A DNA stretch of 41,556 nucleotides from Bacteroidota bacterium. Lineage in GTDB: Bacteria; Bacteroidota; Ignavibacteria; Ignavibacteriales; Ignavibacteriaceae. Positions 26,916-35,675 of this stretch are shown here, piece after piece. How positions within the stretch are numbered: the first letter of the stretch is position 1; each line of letters begins with the position of its first letter. The notes beneath the pieces are model-generated. The model did no database searches, had not been told where the DNA came from, and was given only the letters and a program-made list of their open reading frames with translations. Position numbers and translations under genes: made by a program. Location of the stretch: the NCBI GenBank assembly GCA_021831685.1, contig JAKBMG010000014.1:1-41556 (forward strand). Direction: 5' to 3'.

Positions 26916-27908
26916 TTAAATCCACCCCTCTTTTTTGTACCAATCGCAGGTTCTTCTAATGCCTTCTTCGATTGAAATTTTTTGATGATAACCTAATTCA
27001 TTAACTGCTTTGCCGGTATTGCAGATCCAATATGCTTGGGTTATGTCCTTAGCCTTTTCAATATTTAATGTCGCGGGCTTGCTGCTGAACATTGCAAAGA
27101 ATTGAGCAATGGCTGCAATAAAATAAACCACAGAGTGAGGAATTTTTACTTTTAAGGGTGTCTTGGAAAGAACTTTTGAGGTTACTTCTCCGATCTCTTG
27201 CCACGAATAGTATTTTTCGGAACTAATAAAATAAATTTGTCCGGCAGATTTTTCGGACACAGCCGCGAGATAAAATCCTTCAACAAGATCAAGGACGTGA
27301 ATTAAGCTAATCAATTTTTTCCCGAAACCTATCGTCGTCATTAAACCGCTGTTAAATGTTTTGAAGAAAATTAATATTTCAGTGTCACGTTCACCATATA
27401 CTGCCGGAGCTCTGCATATAGTAACCGGAAGTTGAGTCATATACTCTTTTGCTAATTCTTCCTCTGCTAATTTACTTCTTCCGTATGTCGTTATTGGCAG
27501 ACAAATTTTATTTTCATCTACTGGATTCCCATCCAACGAAGGTCCCGATACTGTTTGGCTGCTAACAACTAAGAATTTTTTTATCATATTTTTAAATTCA
27601 ACAGCAACCTCTAAAAGACTCCTTGTAGTTTCGACATTACCTAAGAAATATCCTTCTGGAGTTTTTGATTTCACAACTCCCGCAACGTGAAAGACATAAT
27701 CAACGCCGTCAAATGCTTCTCTTAGACCTTCTTTGTCCTTCAATCCGCAATCAAATAATTCTACCGGCTTGCCTTTCAGCCATTTTAAGCTGCTGGTCTT
27801 TCTAATAATACATCTAACTTTAAAGCCTTTGTTTAGAAGATAATCAACTAAATGACTTCCGACGAAACCTGAAGCGCCTGTAACTAAAGCTGTCAATTTG
27901 TTTTCCAT
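26916..27908 (-). CDS. NAD(P)-dependent epimerase/dehydratase, CerR-like 3-ketosphinganine reductase candidate
   Basis: This 330-aa protein is an extended short-chain dehydrogenase with the Rossmann motif TGASGFVGS (about 10-18) and the catalytic pair YGRSK (Y142, K146). By itself the family could act on sugars, sterols or ketones. Its head-to-head position with serine palmitoyltransferase, next to an N-acyltransferase, matches the three-enzyme bacterial ceramide route, where an atypical epimerase-type reductase (CerR in Caulobacter) reduces 3-ketosphinganine. Fold assignment is firm; the exact substrate is inferred from context. Confidence 0.8.
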   Translation of the reverse strand: MENKLTALVTGASGFVGSHLVDYLLNKGFKVRCIIRKTSSLKWLKGKPVELFDCGLKDKEGLREAFDGVDYVFHVAGVVKSKTPEGYFLGNVETTRSLLEVAVEFKNMIKKFLVVSSQTVSGPSLDGNPVDENKICLPITTYGRSKLAEEELAKEYMTQLPVTICRAPAVYGERDTEILIFFKTFNSGLMTTIGFGKKLISLIHVLDLVEGFYLAAVSEKSAGQIYFISSEKYYSWQEIGEVTSKVLSKTPLKVKIPHSVVYFIAAIAQFFAMFSSKPATLNIEKAKDITQAYWICNTGKAVNELGYHQKISIEEGIRRTCDWYKKEGWI

Positions 27909-28015
27909 ATAATACTTTATTTGATTTTAAGGGTATTTAATTTTACATTTTATCGCTAAATTTAAGAAAATTATTCTTTATTTTTACTAAAAATGGAAAA
28001 GTATTTTAATCTTTC

Positions 28016-28024
28016 AAGGAGGAG
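28016..28024 (+). promoter_or_regulatory. Strong Shine-Dalgarno deciding a TTG start
   Basis: AAGGAGGAG, the best ribosome binding sequence I noticed in the window, lies 2-4 bases before TTG at 28027. It fixes a TTG start for the palmitoyltransferase; no in-frame ATG is available nearby. Confidence 0.75.
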
Positions 28025-28026
28025 TA

Positions 28027-29216
28027 TTGGATTTATTTAGAAAGTGTTATGATTTTACGCGGGCAGATGAAATAAAAGCATTAGGGTTATACCCATATTT
28101 CAGACCAATCGAAGCAAATGAGGGTCCTGTTGTACAGATTGAAGGCAGAAAAGTAATAATGGCAGGCTCTAATAATTATTTAGGGCTTACTTCTCACCCA
28201 AAAGTAAAAGAAGCAGCAATAAAAGCTGTGGAAAATATGGAACTGGTTGTTCTGGTTCACGCTATCTTACCGGAACCCTCGATCTTCACATAGAATTAGA
28301 AGAAAAATTAGCAAAGTTTTTTAAGAGTGAGGCTGTATTGCTTTTTAGCACAGGCTATCAAACTGCGCAGGGAATTATCCCCACCCTAGTTCAACGAGGT
28401 GATTATGTTGTTTCTGATAAGGATAACCATGCTTGCATTATAGCTGGTAATTTGATGGCAAAGGGTGCAACTGCGGAATTTGTCCGTTACAAACATAACG
28501 ATATGGAAGACCTCGAAAGAGTTATTAAAAAACTTCCCGCAGATGCCGGGAAATTGGTTGTAAGCGATGGAGTTTTTAGCACCGGAGGAGAAATAGTTGA
28601 TTTACCTCATCTTAATTCAATTGCAAAAAAATATGGCGCAAGAATTTTGATAGACGATGCACATGCTGTAGGTGTTATTGGTAAAGGCGGGCGAGGCACC
28701 GCAAGCGAATACAACCTTGAAACCGAAATTGATATGACGATGGGAACATTTAGTAAAACTTTTGCATCCTTGGGCGGATTTGTAGCCGGAGAAGCAAAAG
28801 TAATCAATTATATCAAGCATCATTCTCCCGCATTAATCTTTAGCGCATCTCCTACTCCCTCTTCAGTTGCAGCAGCACTTGCCGCTTTGGAAATACTTGA
28901 AGCTGAACCTGAAAGGGTTGTAAAGTTAATCCGCAACGCAAATAAAATGAGAATAGGATTAAAAGAAGCCGGTTTTACTGTGCTAGAAGGAAGAACGGCG
29001 ATCGTTCCGGTTATCGTAGGTAACGATGATATAGCATTTAAAATGTGGAAGATGTTATACGATGCCGGGGTTTTTGTTAATGTGTTCATTTCTCCCGGAG
29101 TTCCACAGGGAAGGCAGATGATGCGCACTAGTTATATGGCAACTCACGAGGATTCTCATCTGGATGCAATTTTAGAAATATTCACGGACACCGGTAAAAA
29201 GCTCGGGTTAATTTGA
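28027..29216 (+). CDS. spt: Serine palmitoyltransferase-like PLP enzyme, interrupted by a -1 frameshift
   Basis: Two frames (28027-28293 and the one continuing to 29216) together encode about 396 residues, the normal size for bacterial serine palmitoyltransferase, which joins serine and an acyl-CoA to make 3-ketosphinganine. The first part has [10 protein letters not shown] and [20 protein letters not shown]. The second frame continues with [25 protein letters not shown]. Between them an A run at 28232-28235 has four A where five would restore the frame. Later parts are intact: [12 protein letters not shown] and the PLP-lysine segment [15 protein letters not shown] and BioF are relatives, but the N-terminus and context favour SPT. 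Everything apart from this one base is well preserved, so a sequencing error in a homopolymer or a very recent mutation is likely. Confidence 0.85.
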
Positions 29217-29236
29217 TGTTAAGCATTGGTTAACAA

Positions 29237-29270
29237 AAAAAGCATATCTATCTTGGGTATGCTTTTTCTT
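29237..29270 (+). terminator. Intrinsic terminator between SPT and the N-acyltransferase
   Basis: AAAAAGCATATC and GGTATGCTTTTT (one G-T pair) form a 12-bp stem with a short loop and a T-rich tail. It lies 20 nt after the SPT stop and 28 nt before the next start, so part of transcription may stop here and the acyltransferase may be expressed at a lower level. Confidence 0.8.
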
Positions 29271-29297
29271 TTTTAAAATATATAAGGGTCAATTAAA

Positions 29298-30419
29298 ATG
29301 ATTTCAATAAATATTTCAGTTGTGAAAACACAGCAAGACTTAATGCACTTTATAAAATTTCAATGGAAAATATATAAAGGTGATGTTAATTGGGTACCGC
29401 CTTTAATTATGGATAGAAAGAAAATTTTAAGTAAGGAAAAAAATCCCTTTTTCAAACATGCAGAGGCGGAATATTTTCTTGCTGAAAGAGACGGTGAATT
29501 GGTAGGTAGAATCGCAGCTATTAAAAATGATTTGCACAATAAATATCATAATGATAAGGTCGGATTTTTTGGTTTCTTTGAATGTATCAACGATCAGGAA
29601 GTCGCAAATAAATTATTTGACGCTGCCAAAGAATGGTTAAAAAGCAAGGGGCTTGATTCAATGCGGGGACCTGCTAATCCTTCTAGTAATGACGAATATG
29701 CAATGTTGTTAGAGGGCTTTGATGATCCGCCAAGAATACTAATGACTTACAATCCAAAATATTATTTGAATCTTTGCGACAATTATGGCCTTGTCAAAGC
29801 GAAAGATTTATACGCTTACAAACTTGAAAACAAAAAAGTAGTTGGCTCGGATAAAATTAAGCGTGTTGCAGAGATTGCTCAAAAAAGATCCGGAATAAAA
29901 ATTACTCAACTTAATATGAAAGATTTTAAGAACGAAGTTGAGAAAGTAAAAATTGTATATAATAAAGCCTGGGCGCCAAACTGGGGCTTTGTACCAATGA
30001 CCGATGACGAGCTTGATGCAATGGCAAAGGACTTAAAACCCCTTGTTGAGCCTTCTCTTGTATTGTTCGGAGAAATTGACGATAAATTAGTAGGATTCGC
30101 GTTAGTGCTTCCTGACTACAATTATATATTCAAGCAGATTAACGGAAAGCTTTTCCCCTTTGGAATTATCAAACTATTTACCGAAAAGAAAAAAATTAAA
30201 TGGAGCAGAGTTATCACTCTTGGGTTGATTCCCGAATATCAAAAGAAGGGACTGGATGCCGTATTTTATTGGGAAATAGTAAACCGGGCACATAACATCG
30301 GAATTGATTTAGGCGAAGCAAGCTGGATACTTGAAGATAACGAAATGATGACTCGAGGGGCAAAGGCAATGAACGGAGATCTTTATAAGAAGTACCGGAT
30401 TTACGAAAAAAAAATATAA
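29298..30419 (+). CDS. GNAT-like N-acyltransferase, bacterial ceramide synthase candidate
   Basis: This 373-aa protein starts with KFQWKIYKGDVNWVPPL and has KNPFFKHAEAEYFLAERDGELVGRIAA, GFFGFFE and a later MRGPANPSSNDE stretch. These are the hallmarks of a conserved family of GNAT-related proteins often encoded beside serine palmitoyltransferase. In Caulobacter a GNAT-like protein was shown to be the bacterial ceramide synthase (bCerS), which N-acylates sphinganine with acyl-CoA; I assign this gene by family resemblance and by its position next to SPT and the CerR-like reductase. It may be wrongly labelled as an acetyltransferase or GTP cyclohydrolase in databases. Confidence 0.78.
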   Translation: MISINISVVKTQQDLMHFIKFQWKIYKGDVNWVPPLIMDRKKILSKEKNPFFKHAEAEYFLAERDGELVGRIAAIKNDLHNKYHNDKVGFFGFFECINDQEVANKLFDAAKEWLKSKGLDSMRGPANPSSNDEYAMLLEGFDDPPRILMTYNPKYYLNLCDNYGLVKAKDLYAYKLENKKVVGSDKIKRVAEIAQKRSGIKITQLNMKDFKNEVEKVKIVYNKAWAPNWGFVPMTDDELDAMAKDLKPLVEPSLVLFGEIDDKLVGFALVLPDYNYIFKQINGKLFPFGIIKLFTEKKKIKWSRVITLGLIPEYQKKGLDAVFYWEIVNRAHNIGIDLGEASWILEDNEMMTRGAKAMNGDLYKKYRIYEKKI

Positions 30420-30426
30420 TCTTTTG

Positions 30427-30453
30427 AAAAAAGCCTCGAATGAGGCTTTTTTT
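30427..30453. terminator. Bidirectional terminator
   Basis: AAAAAAGCCTC and GAGGCTTTTTT form an 11-bp stem with the loop GAAT, flanked by A and T runs. It serves the acyltransferase gene on the plus strand and could also serve the convergent DUF4835 gene. Confidence 0.9.
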
Positions 30454-30526
30454 ATGATTAGAATTTTAACAAAATATTTTATCATAAGCACTGAAGAACA
30501 ATACGCTAAAAGCCATAATTAGGAAA

Positions 30527-31411
30527 TTAAGGTGCTAGATTAAGCGCTGCATCATATTTTGCCGTATGAGACGGATCTATGCGTTTTAGGATTGTATAAA
30601 TATTACTGTCCGGGTAACCTTTAAGATAATCAACAATCTCACCACTGCGGGCGTCAAAAAAAGTTTTAATAAGGATGCTTAGAAAATCAATTTTATCCCG
30701 CATAGAGTATATCGTGTTAATCAGATAAACAATTTTTTGCTGTCCGACCTTAGGATTAATAGGAAAGATATCGATGCCATAATAGTATTGATAGAATGCC
30801 TGCCGGAAGGGTCTGTATTTGTCATTTAATAGATCCTCCACTAAAGCTTGTCTGCTATAGGAGCCACTGGTTCTTACCCAACCCTTAGTTGAAGAGGATG
30901 TTGTAGCAAGGTTAACAATATTTATAGCTTTATTAAAAAATGGTGTACCGCCGAATTCATAGTCTGACTCAATATCAAAGCCGATTATCATATATGCATA
31001 ATAATCAAGAAAGCTTGTTAGAGGATTGAAAGAATTCTGACTTAAGAATAAACCTTGACCTTTTTGGTAACTAAAAACCCACATCGGGTCGTTTATGCTT
31101 AACATCAAAGTGTTTTTCTCTGACCTGTATACCGGGCGCTGGCTTGATACTATTACTTGAGCGGAATAATTGAAATCTGTCGTACCTGTCAAAAATAAAA
31201 TAGTAAGGGAACAATTTATTTTTTCACCCTGCCAATCTTGGGAGGTAAACCGGGTTTTATTTAAGTAATCAGATATTGTATTTCCGAAATCAGATAGCAA
31301 ATCACGGCTTGCATTGGTAAGGTTATCCATGTTAACAGTTACTTTACAATTTAGTTCTTGCGAGTAAGAAACCGCCGTTAAAATTAAAAAGATGACAATT
31401 ATTTTTTTCAT
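30527..31411 (-). CDS. DUF4835-family exported protein
   Basis: This 294-aa protein has a signal peptide ending VSYSQ. The mature start ELNCKVTVNMDNL, with the later NKTRFTSQDWQGEKINCSL, is the pattern of the DUF4835 family, conserved in Bacteroidota and relatives. A Cys pair at about 22 and 67 could form a disulfide. The function is unknown. It diverges from a PorV/PorQ-like barrel gene across 85 bp. Confidence 0.8.
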   Translation of the reverse strand: MKKIIVIFLILTAVSYSQELNCKVTVNMDNLTNASRDLLSDFGNTISDYLNKTRFTSQDWQGEKINCSLTILFLTGTTDFNYSAQVIVSSQRPVYRSEKNTLMLSINDPMWVFSYQKGQGLFLSQNSFNPLTSFLDYYAYMIIGFDIESDYEFGGTPFFNKAINIVNLATTSSSTKGWVRTSGSYSRQALVEDLLNDKYRPFRQAFYQYYYGIDIFPINPKVGQQKIVYLINTIYSMRDKIDFLSILIKTFFDARSGEIVDYLKGYPDSNIYTILKRIDPSHTAKYDAALNLAP

Positions 31412-31496
31412 TATATTCTCTTAATGTCAAAATTAATATTGATTTAATATATGAATTTAGGTATAATTTAACAACAAATTTTGGGGTACCTGGAAA

Positions 31497-32330
31497 TTGC
31501 GTAGTATATTAATAATTTCAATAACATTTTTATTTAATTGCATTTACTTCCCTCAAATAAATCCGGGGGCAAAACAAGTTTCTCTTTCAAATTCAGACGC
31601 TGCAACAAACGGCGATGTATTTGCTTTGTTTAATAATCCGGCAGGCTTATCGCAATGTATGCAGCGTGAAGCAGGAGTTTATTACTCCCCTGCTCCATTC
31701 GGGTTATTCGAAATGGCAAACGGTTTTGTTGCTTATAACGAGCCTCTTTCCATTGGATCAATTGCTGTTGGAGGTGTGACTTACGGCTTTGAACTCTATA
31801 GGGAAAACAAATTTTCCATAGGTTATTCTTACAACTATCAAAATAAATTCTTCGTCGGTACAGCAATAAATCTTCAAACCGTATCAATAAAAAATTATGG
31901 CTCCGCTTCAGCTTTTTATTTAAATATTGGGGGAATTGCTTACCTAAATAATATTTTACGCTGGGGATTTTTTCTCCAGAATGTTAATCGCGCTTCATTT
32001 ACAAGTGAACAGAATCAAATACCTGTAATATTTAATACCGGCTTTAGTTTTGACGTTACTAATAAATTGACATTTCATATGGCGATGGAGAAAGATTTAA
32101 TCCAAAATGCCTCAGTCCTATTCGGAGTTGAATACAATTTGATAAAATATTTTTCAGTCCGCACAGGCTTTTCAAATGAACCTTCTAAATTTTCAGCCGG
32201 GATTGGTGTAAATTATTCTCTCGTCAGATTTGATTATGCAGTCTTTACTCATCAAGAATTGGGGATGACTCATCAGATCGGTTTAATTTTAAGCTTTGAT
32301 AAAAATAATCAAAATTCAACAAACGACTAA
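31497..32330 (+). CDS. PorV/PorQ-like outer-membrane barrel
   Basis: This 277-aa protein has a signal sequence and then NPGAKQVSLSNSDAATNGDVFALFNNPAGLSQ, the opening typical of PorV/PorQ-family proteins, which are FadL-like barrels linked to T9SS. Alternating strands fill the rest. The start is a TTG at 31497. It is shorter than typical PorV, so a generic family member without a proven T9SS role is the safer reading. It is followed after 15-21 bp by the next gene, probably in one operon. Confidence 0.65.
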   Translation: MRSILIISITFLFNCIYFPQINPGAKQVSLSNSDAATNGDVFALFNNPAGLSQCMQREAGVYYSPAPFGLFEMANGFVAYNEPLSIGSIAVGGVTYGFELYRENKFSIGYSYNYQNKFFVGTAINLQTVSIKNYGSASAFYLNIGGIAYLNNILRWGFFLQNVNRASFTSEQNQIPVIFNTGFSFDVTNKLTFHMAMEKDLIQNASVLFGVEYNLIKYFSVRTGFSNEPSKFSAGIGVNYSLVRFDYAVFTHQELGMTHQIGLILSFDKNNQNSTND

Positions 32331-32351
32331 TTTTCAAAATATTATTTGCTC

Positions 32352-34367
32352 ATGCGGTTTAGAAAACTTAAAGCAATATTATTAATAATTTTTTCATTTT
32401 CCTTTAATATTAATGGACAAATTGATTCTGCCGATTATAATTTTGAAGACGTTATTGACGACTATGTGAAGGGAACTAGCGAACAGAGTGATCCTACTCC
32501 CTCGATTGATTTTTTTGAAAACTTAATTAACAATCCCATCAACCTTAATACAGCCGGAATTTCCGACCTTCAATCTATTCCTTATATGGACTTGTCGACA
32601 GCAGAAACTATTATTAAGCAACGCGAAACATACGGGCTATTTTTTTCAAAAACCGAACTTTACTTTATTAAGGGTATTCCTTCCGATTTAATAGACAAAA
32701 TTTTGCCCTTCATCAAAGTTGAGATTAAGAATAAAGCAAGTAAAAAAACTAATACTCAAGGAAATATTTCTCTTTCGAAAACGGGGATTATGAAAGTAAA
32801 TCTTAAAAGCAGAATAGTGGAAGACTTGCAGCCAAGAAAAGGATTCATAGAAAATAAATTTGCAGGCTCCCCCTACCATATCTATAACAAACTGAAGCTA
32901 TCTTACGGAAGTCATTACCAGGCCGGGATGCTTGTGGAAAAGGATGCGGGGGAAACTTCATTAACTGATTTTTCTTCTTTCTATTTTGAAATTAAAAATT
33001 TTAATACTCTTGATTATTTTATTATTGGCGATTACCAAATTCAATTTGGTCATGGGCTTGCAATTTGCAGCGGTTACGGCTTATCAAAAGGCACGGAAGC
33101 TATTCTCCCGGGAGCAAAGAAAAATTACTCGTCCGTTCCATATGCAGGCTCAAATGAAAATAATTTTTTCCGCGGTTTAACGGGGAGTATCTCTATCAAA
33201 GGATTTAATTTTACCGGATTTATTTCTAAAAATAGCTTCGATGCAAAAGTAGATTCATTTAATAATTCCATACTTTCTATTCCGTTGGACGGTTTACATA
33301 GAACTATAGATGAATTAAACTCGGTCGACAAATCCTCTGAAACTCTTTTAGGTTTTAGTGCAAGCTATAGCTATAAAAATTTATTAACCGGAGGGATTTT
33401 ATATTATCATTCAAATTTCGCCTATCCGTTTACGCCGTCATCGATTTATAAAAAGAGAGGAAGCAATTTTAATTATTATTCGATTTTTTATGACCTTTAT
33501 TTTGAAAGCATCTCTCTTTCCGGAGAATCAGCATTTGATTCTAAATCAATTTCCTCTTTTGTAACAATACAAATAGCAGCAAGCAGAGATTTTATTTTTA
33601 TTTCTTCATTAAGAAATTATCCTTACAATTACATCAATTTGCATGGGGCGGGGTTTGGTGAGAGAGCAGGTTCTACAAATAATGAGTTTGGTTTCTATAC
33701 AGGCTTGAAATGGCGAACTCCAGTTGGTACAATAAATTTTTATTACGATCAATTTAGGTTTCCTTATGCAACATACGATAACCCATTACCATCAAGCGGA
33801 AATGAATTTTTATTTGATTTTGCTTCAAGATTATCCAAACAAATTGATCTTCGATTTAGGATTCGCCGGGAGAAAAAGGATATTCCTCAAGATATTCTTA
33901 ACCAGAAATATTCTGTAACCGGATTAAAATATTTATCAAAATTTGAGCTTGTCTACCAGGTCTCAAATCAAATAAAATTAAGGGGAGTTTTTAGTTATAA
34001 TAATTTTAATCTGCCAAAAGTTAATCACCAGGAAGACGGATTTCTGGTTAGTCAAGAAATGAATTATTCTCCGTTTAGACGGCTAAATTTAATTACGCGT
34101 TTATCGTTCTTCAATGCTTCATCGATAAATGCTGCTGTATATGAATATGAAAATAATATGGCAGGTTTTCTTTCTAGCAACATTTACACAGGCGAAGGCT
34201 CCAGGTGGTATCTTATATGCAGATATGAAATTTATAATTACTTAAATCTTTCGATAAAATATTCGGAAACATTTAAGCCAAACGTAAAAAACCTTAACAG
34301 CGGTTATTCGATGATAGACGGAAATCTGGACAATAGATTTGGATTGCAGGTTGAATTTAAACTTTAA
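32352..34367 (+). CDS. Helix-hairpin-helix domain protein with predicted outer-membrane barrel
   Basis: This 671-aa protein is counted from the ATG at 32352; a TTG at 32346 is less likely. After a signal peptide (ending NINGQ), residues about 60-125 hold a helix-hairpin-helix pair of the ComEA-like type (PINLNTAGISDLQSIPYMDLS, then ELYFIKGIPSDLIDKILPFI). About 530 strand-rich residues follow, ending LQVEFKL, consistent with a beta-barrel. HHH domains usually contact DNA backbone, so a role at the surface in DNA binding is conceivable but unproven. It is common as an uncharacterised protein in this phylum. It runs to within 10 bp of the convergent cyclase gene. Confidence 0.7.
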   Translation: MRFRKLKAILLIIFSFSFNINGQIDSADYNFEDVIDDYVKGTSEQSDPTPSIDFFENLINNPINLNTAGISDLQSIPYMDLSTAETIIKQRETYGLFFSKTELYFIKGIPSDLIDKILPFIKVEIKNKASKKTNTQGNISLSKTGIMKVNLKSRIVEDLQPRKGFIENKFAGSPYHIYNKLKLSYGSHYQAGMLVEKDAGETSLTDFSSFYFEIKNFNTLDYFIIGDYQIQFGHGLAICSGYGLSKGTEAILPGAKKNYSSVPYAGSNENNFFRGLTGSISIKGFNFTGFISKNSFDAKVDSFNNSILSIPLDGLHRTIDELNSVDKSSETLLGFSASYSYKNLLTGGILYYHSNFAYPFTPSSIYKKRGSNFNYYSIFYDLYFESISLSGESAFDSKSISSFVTIQIAASRDFIFISSLRNYPYNYINLHGAGFGERAGSTNNEFGFYTGLKWRTPVGTINFYYDQFRFPYATYDNPLPSSGNEFLFDFASRLSKQIDLRFRIRREKKDIPQDILNQKYSVTGLKYLSKFELVYQVSNQIKLRGVFSYNNFNLPKVNHQEDGFLVSQEMNYSPFRRLNLITRLSFFNASSINAAVYEYENNMAGFLSSNIYTGEGSRWYLICRYEIYNYLNLSIKYSETFKPNVKNLNSGYSMIDGNLDNRFGLQVEFKL

Positions 34368-34377
34368 GTATTAAAAT

Positions 34378-35445
34378 CTACTTTGCTCCAAGTACAAAAT
34401 AGGTATTTATTTCACCGTTACCGATAACATCAATCTTTTCTTTAAATTTAAAATTGAAAGATTCTTTAACTAGATTAAATGTTGCTTCGGTGACTGTAAG
34501 CATCCCCGGCAGGCTATAACGCTCCATTAAGTTTGCGATGTTTACCGTGTTTCCCCAAACATCGTAGGTAAATTTTTTCAATCCAACGACTCCTGCTACA
34601 ACATTTCCGGAATGGGCACCGGCTCGCATTATCCATTTATATTCAGAAATTTTATTTCGTTCGTTTAGATAACCTTGCATTTCAAGGGCGGCACAAATTA
34701 TATTTTTCGCATGATCTACATTTTCATTTGGCAAACCGCAGGCAACCATATATGAATCGCCCATAGTTTTTAACTTTTCAAGACGGTAGCTTTCCAAAAT
34801 CGTATCAAAACTTTTGAAAATATCATTAAGTTCGTTAACCAGAATCTGCGGCGGCATTTTAGAAACCATTGAAGTAAAGCCCTGGAAATCTGTAAAGAGA
34901 AGAGTAACATTTGAAAACTCACGAGGTATTATAAAGCCATTTTCCTTTAATTCCTTGACAATTTCGGCAGGAAATATATTGTGAAGAAGTTCATTTGATT
35001 TATTCCTTTCTTCTTCTAATTCAAGCGTACGCTCTTTAAGTTGACGGCTTATTTTATGTTTATACAAAGCTATTTCGATTGCTGAATGCAGAGTTCGCTC
35101 GTCAAACGGCTTTAACACATATCCAAATGGCTCTGTAATTTTTGCGCGATGAAGAGTTTCATCATCCGCAAGGGCGGTTAAGTAAACAACTGGAATATCA
35201 AGGTTTTTCATAATTATTTCTGCCGCTTCTATTCCGGTCATATCGCCGTGAAGAATAATGTCCATAAGGACCAAATCAGGTTTTAGTTCTTCGGACTTTT
35301 TAATTATATCAATCCCGCTTCTTGACGAACCAAGAACAATGTAACCCAATTTTTGAAGAGTTCTACTAATATCAATTGAAATTATATTTTCGTCCTCGGC
35401 AATAAGAATTTTTGCATCTGTAACCATTGAATCCTCTTTACTCAA
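34378..35445 (-). CDS. Response regulator receiver fused to a class III nucleotide cyclase
   Basis: This 355-aa protein has a receiver domain at residues 12-128 (E17, D18; phospho-acceptor D62; T90; K112), a coiled coil (about 130-155) and a class III cyclase domain (about 176-350). In the cyclase both metal aspartates (D186 in FTDFQGF, D230 in KTMGDSYM), the purine-reading K226 and D295, and N302 are present. These suggest ATP as substrate. The arginine that stabilises the transition state in VNxAxRME is Leu306 here (NIANLME). It may therefore be weakly active or a nucleotide sensor. It is divergent from the triple-receiver kinase-like gene, a likely partner in phospho-signalling. Confidence 0.88.
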   Translation of the reverse strand: MSKEDSMVTDAKILIAEDENIISIDISRTLQKLGYIVLGSSRSGIDIIKKSEELKPDLVLMDIILHGDMTGIEAAEIIMKNLDIPVVYLTALADDETLHRAKITEPFGYVLKPFDERTLHSAIEIALYKHKISRQLKERTLELEEERNKSNELLHNIFPAEIVKELKENGFIIPREFSNVTLLFTDFQGFTSMVSKMPPQILVNELNDIFKSFDTILESYRLEKLKTMGDSYMVACGLPNENVDHAKNIICAALEMQGYLNERNKISEYKWIMRAGAHSGNVVAGVVGLKKFTYDVWGNTVNIANLMERYSLPGMLTVTEATFNLVKESFNFKFKEKIDVIGNGEINTYFVLGAK

Positions 35446-35675
35446 AATATTTTACTTCAAATACCTTCCCAAATTTATACATTTTAGGTACAATTTACTT
35501 TGCAGATATAAAAATATTCTGTTATAATCTACTTAATTTTTGAAAAATTATGGAATTATTATGTTCCCATATAAGTGCGGGTTATTGTCATTTTCAATTC
35601 TAAATATTTATATTTACAACTATTATAATATTTGCGAGTATTAAAAGTCATCACTCAAGAATTTTTAGGAATCAA
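35446..35675. other. Divergent spacer between cyclase and kinase-like genes
   Basis: This 230-bp A/T-rich stretch must contain the promoters of both genes. I see no clear palindrome or known regulatory motif in it. Confidence 0.4.

Noticed and set aside
28227-28240. Programmed -1 frameshifting in the palmitoyltransferase
   Set aside because: The site lacks a standard slippery heptamer and I saw no downstream pseudoknot or stimulatory stem; a lost base in the A run explains it better.
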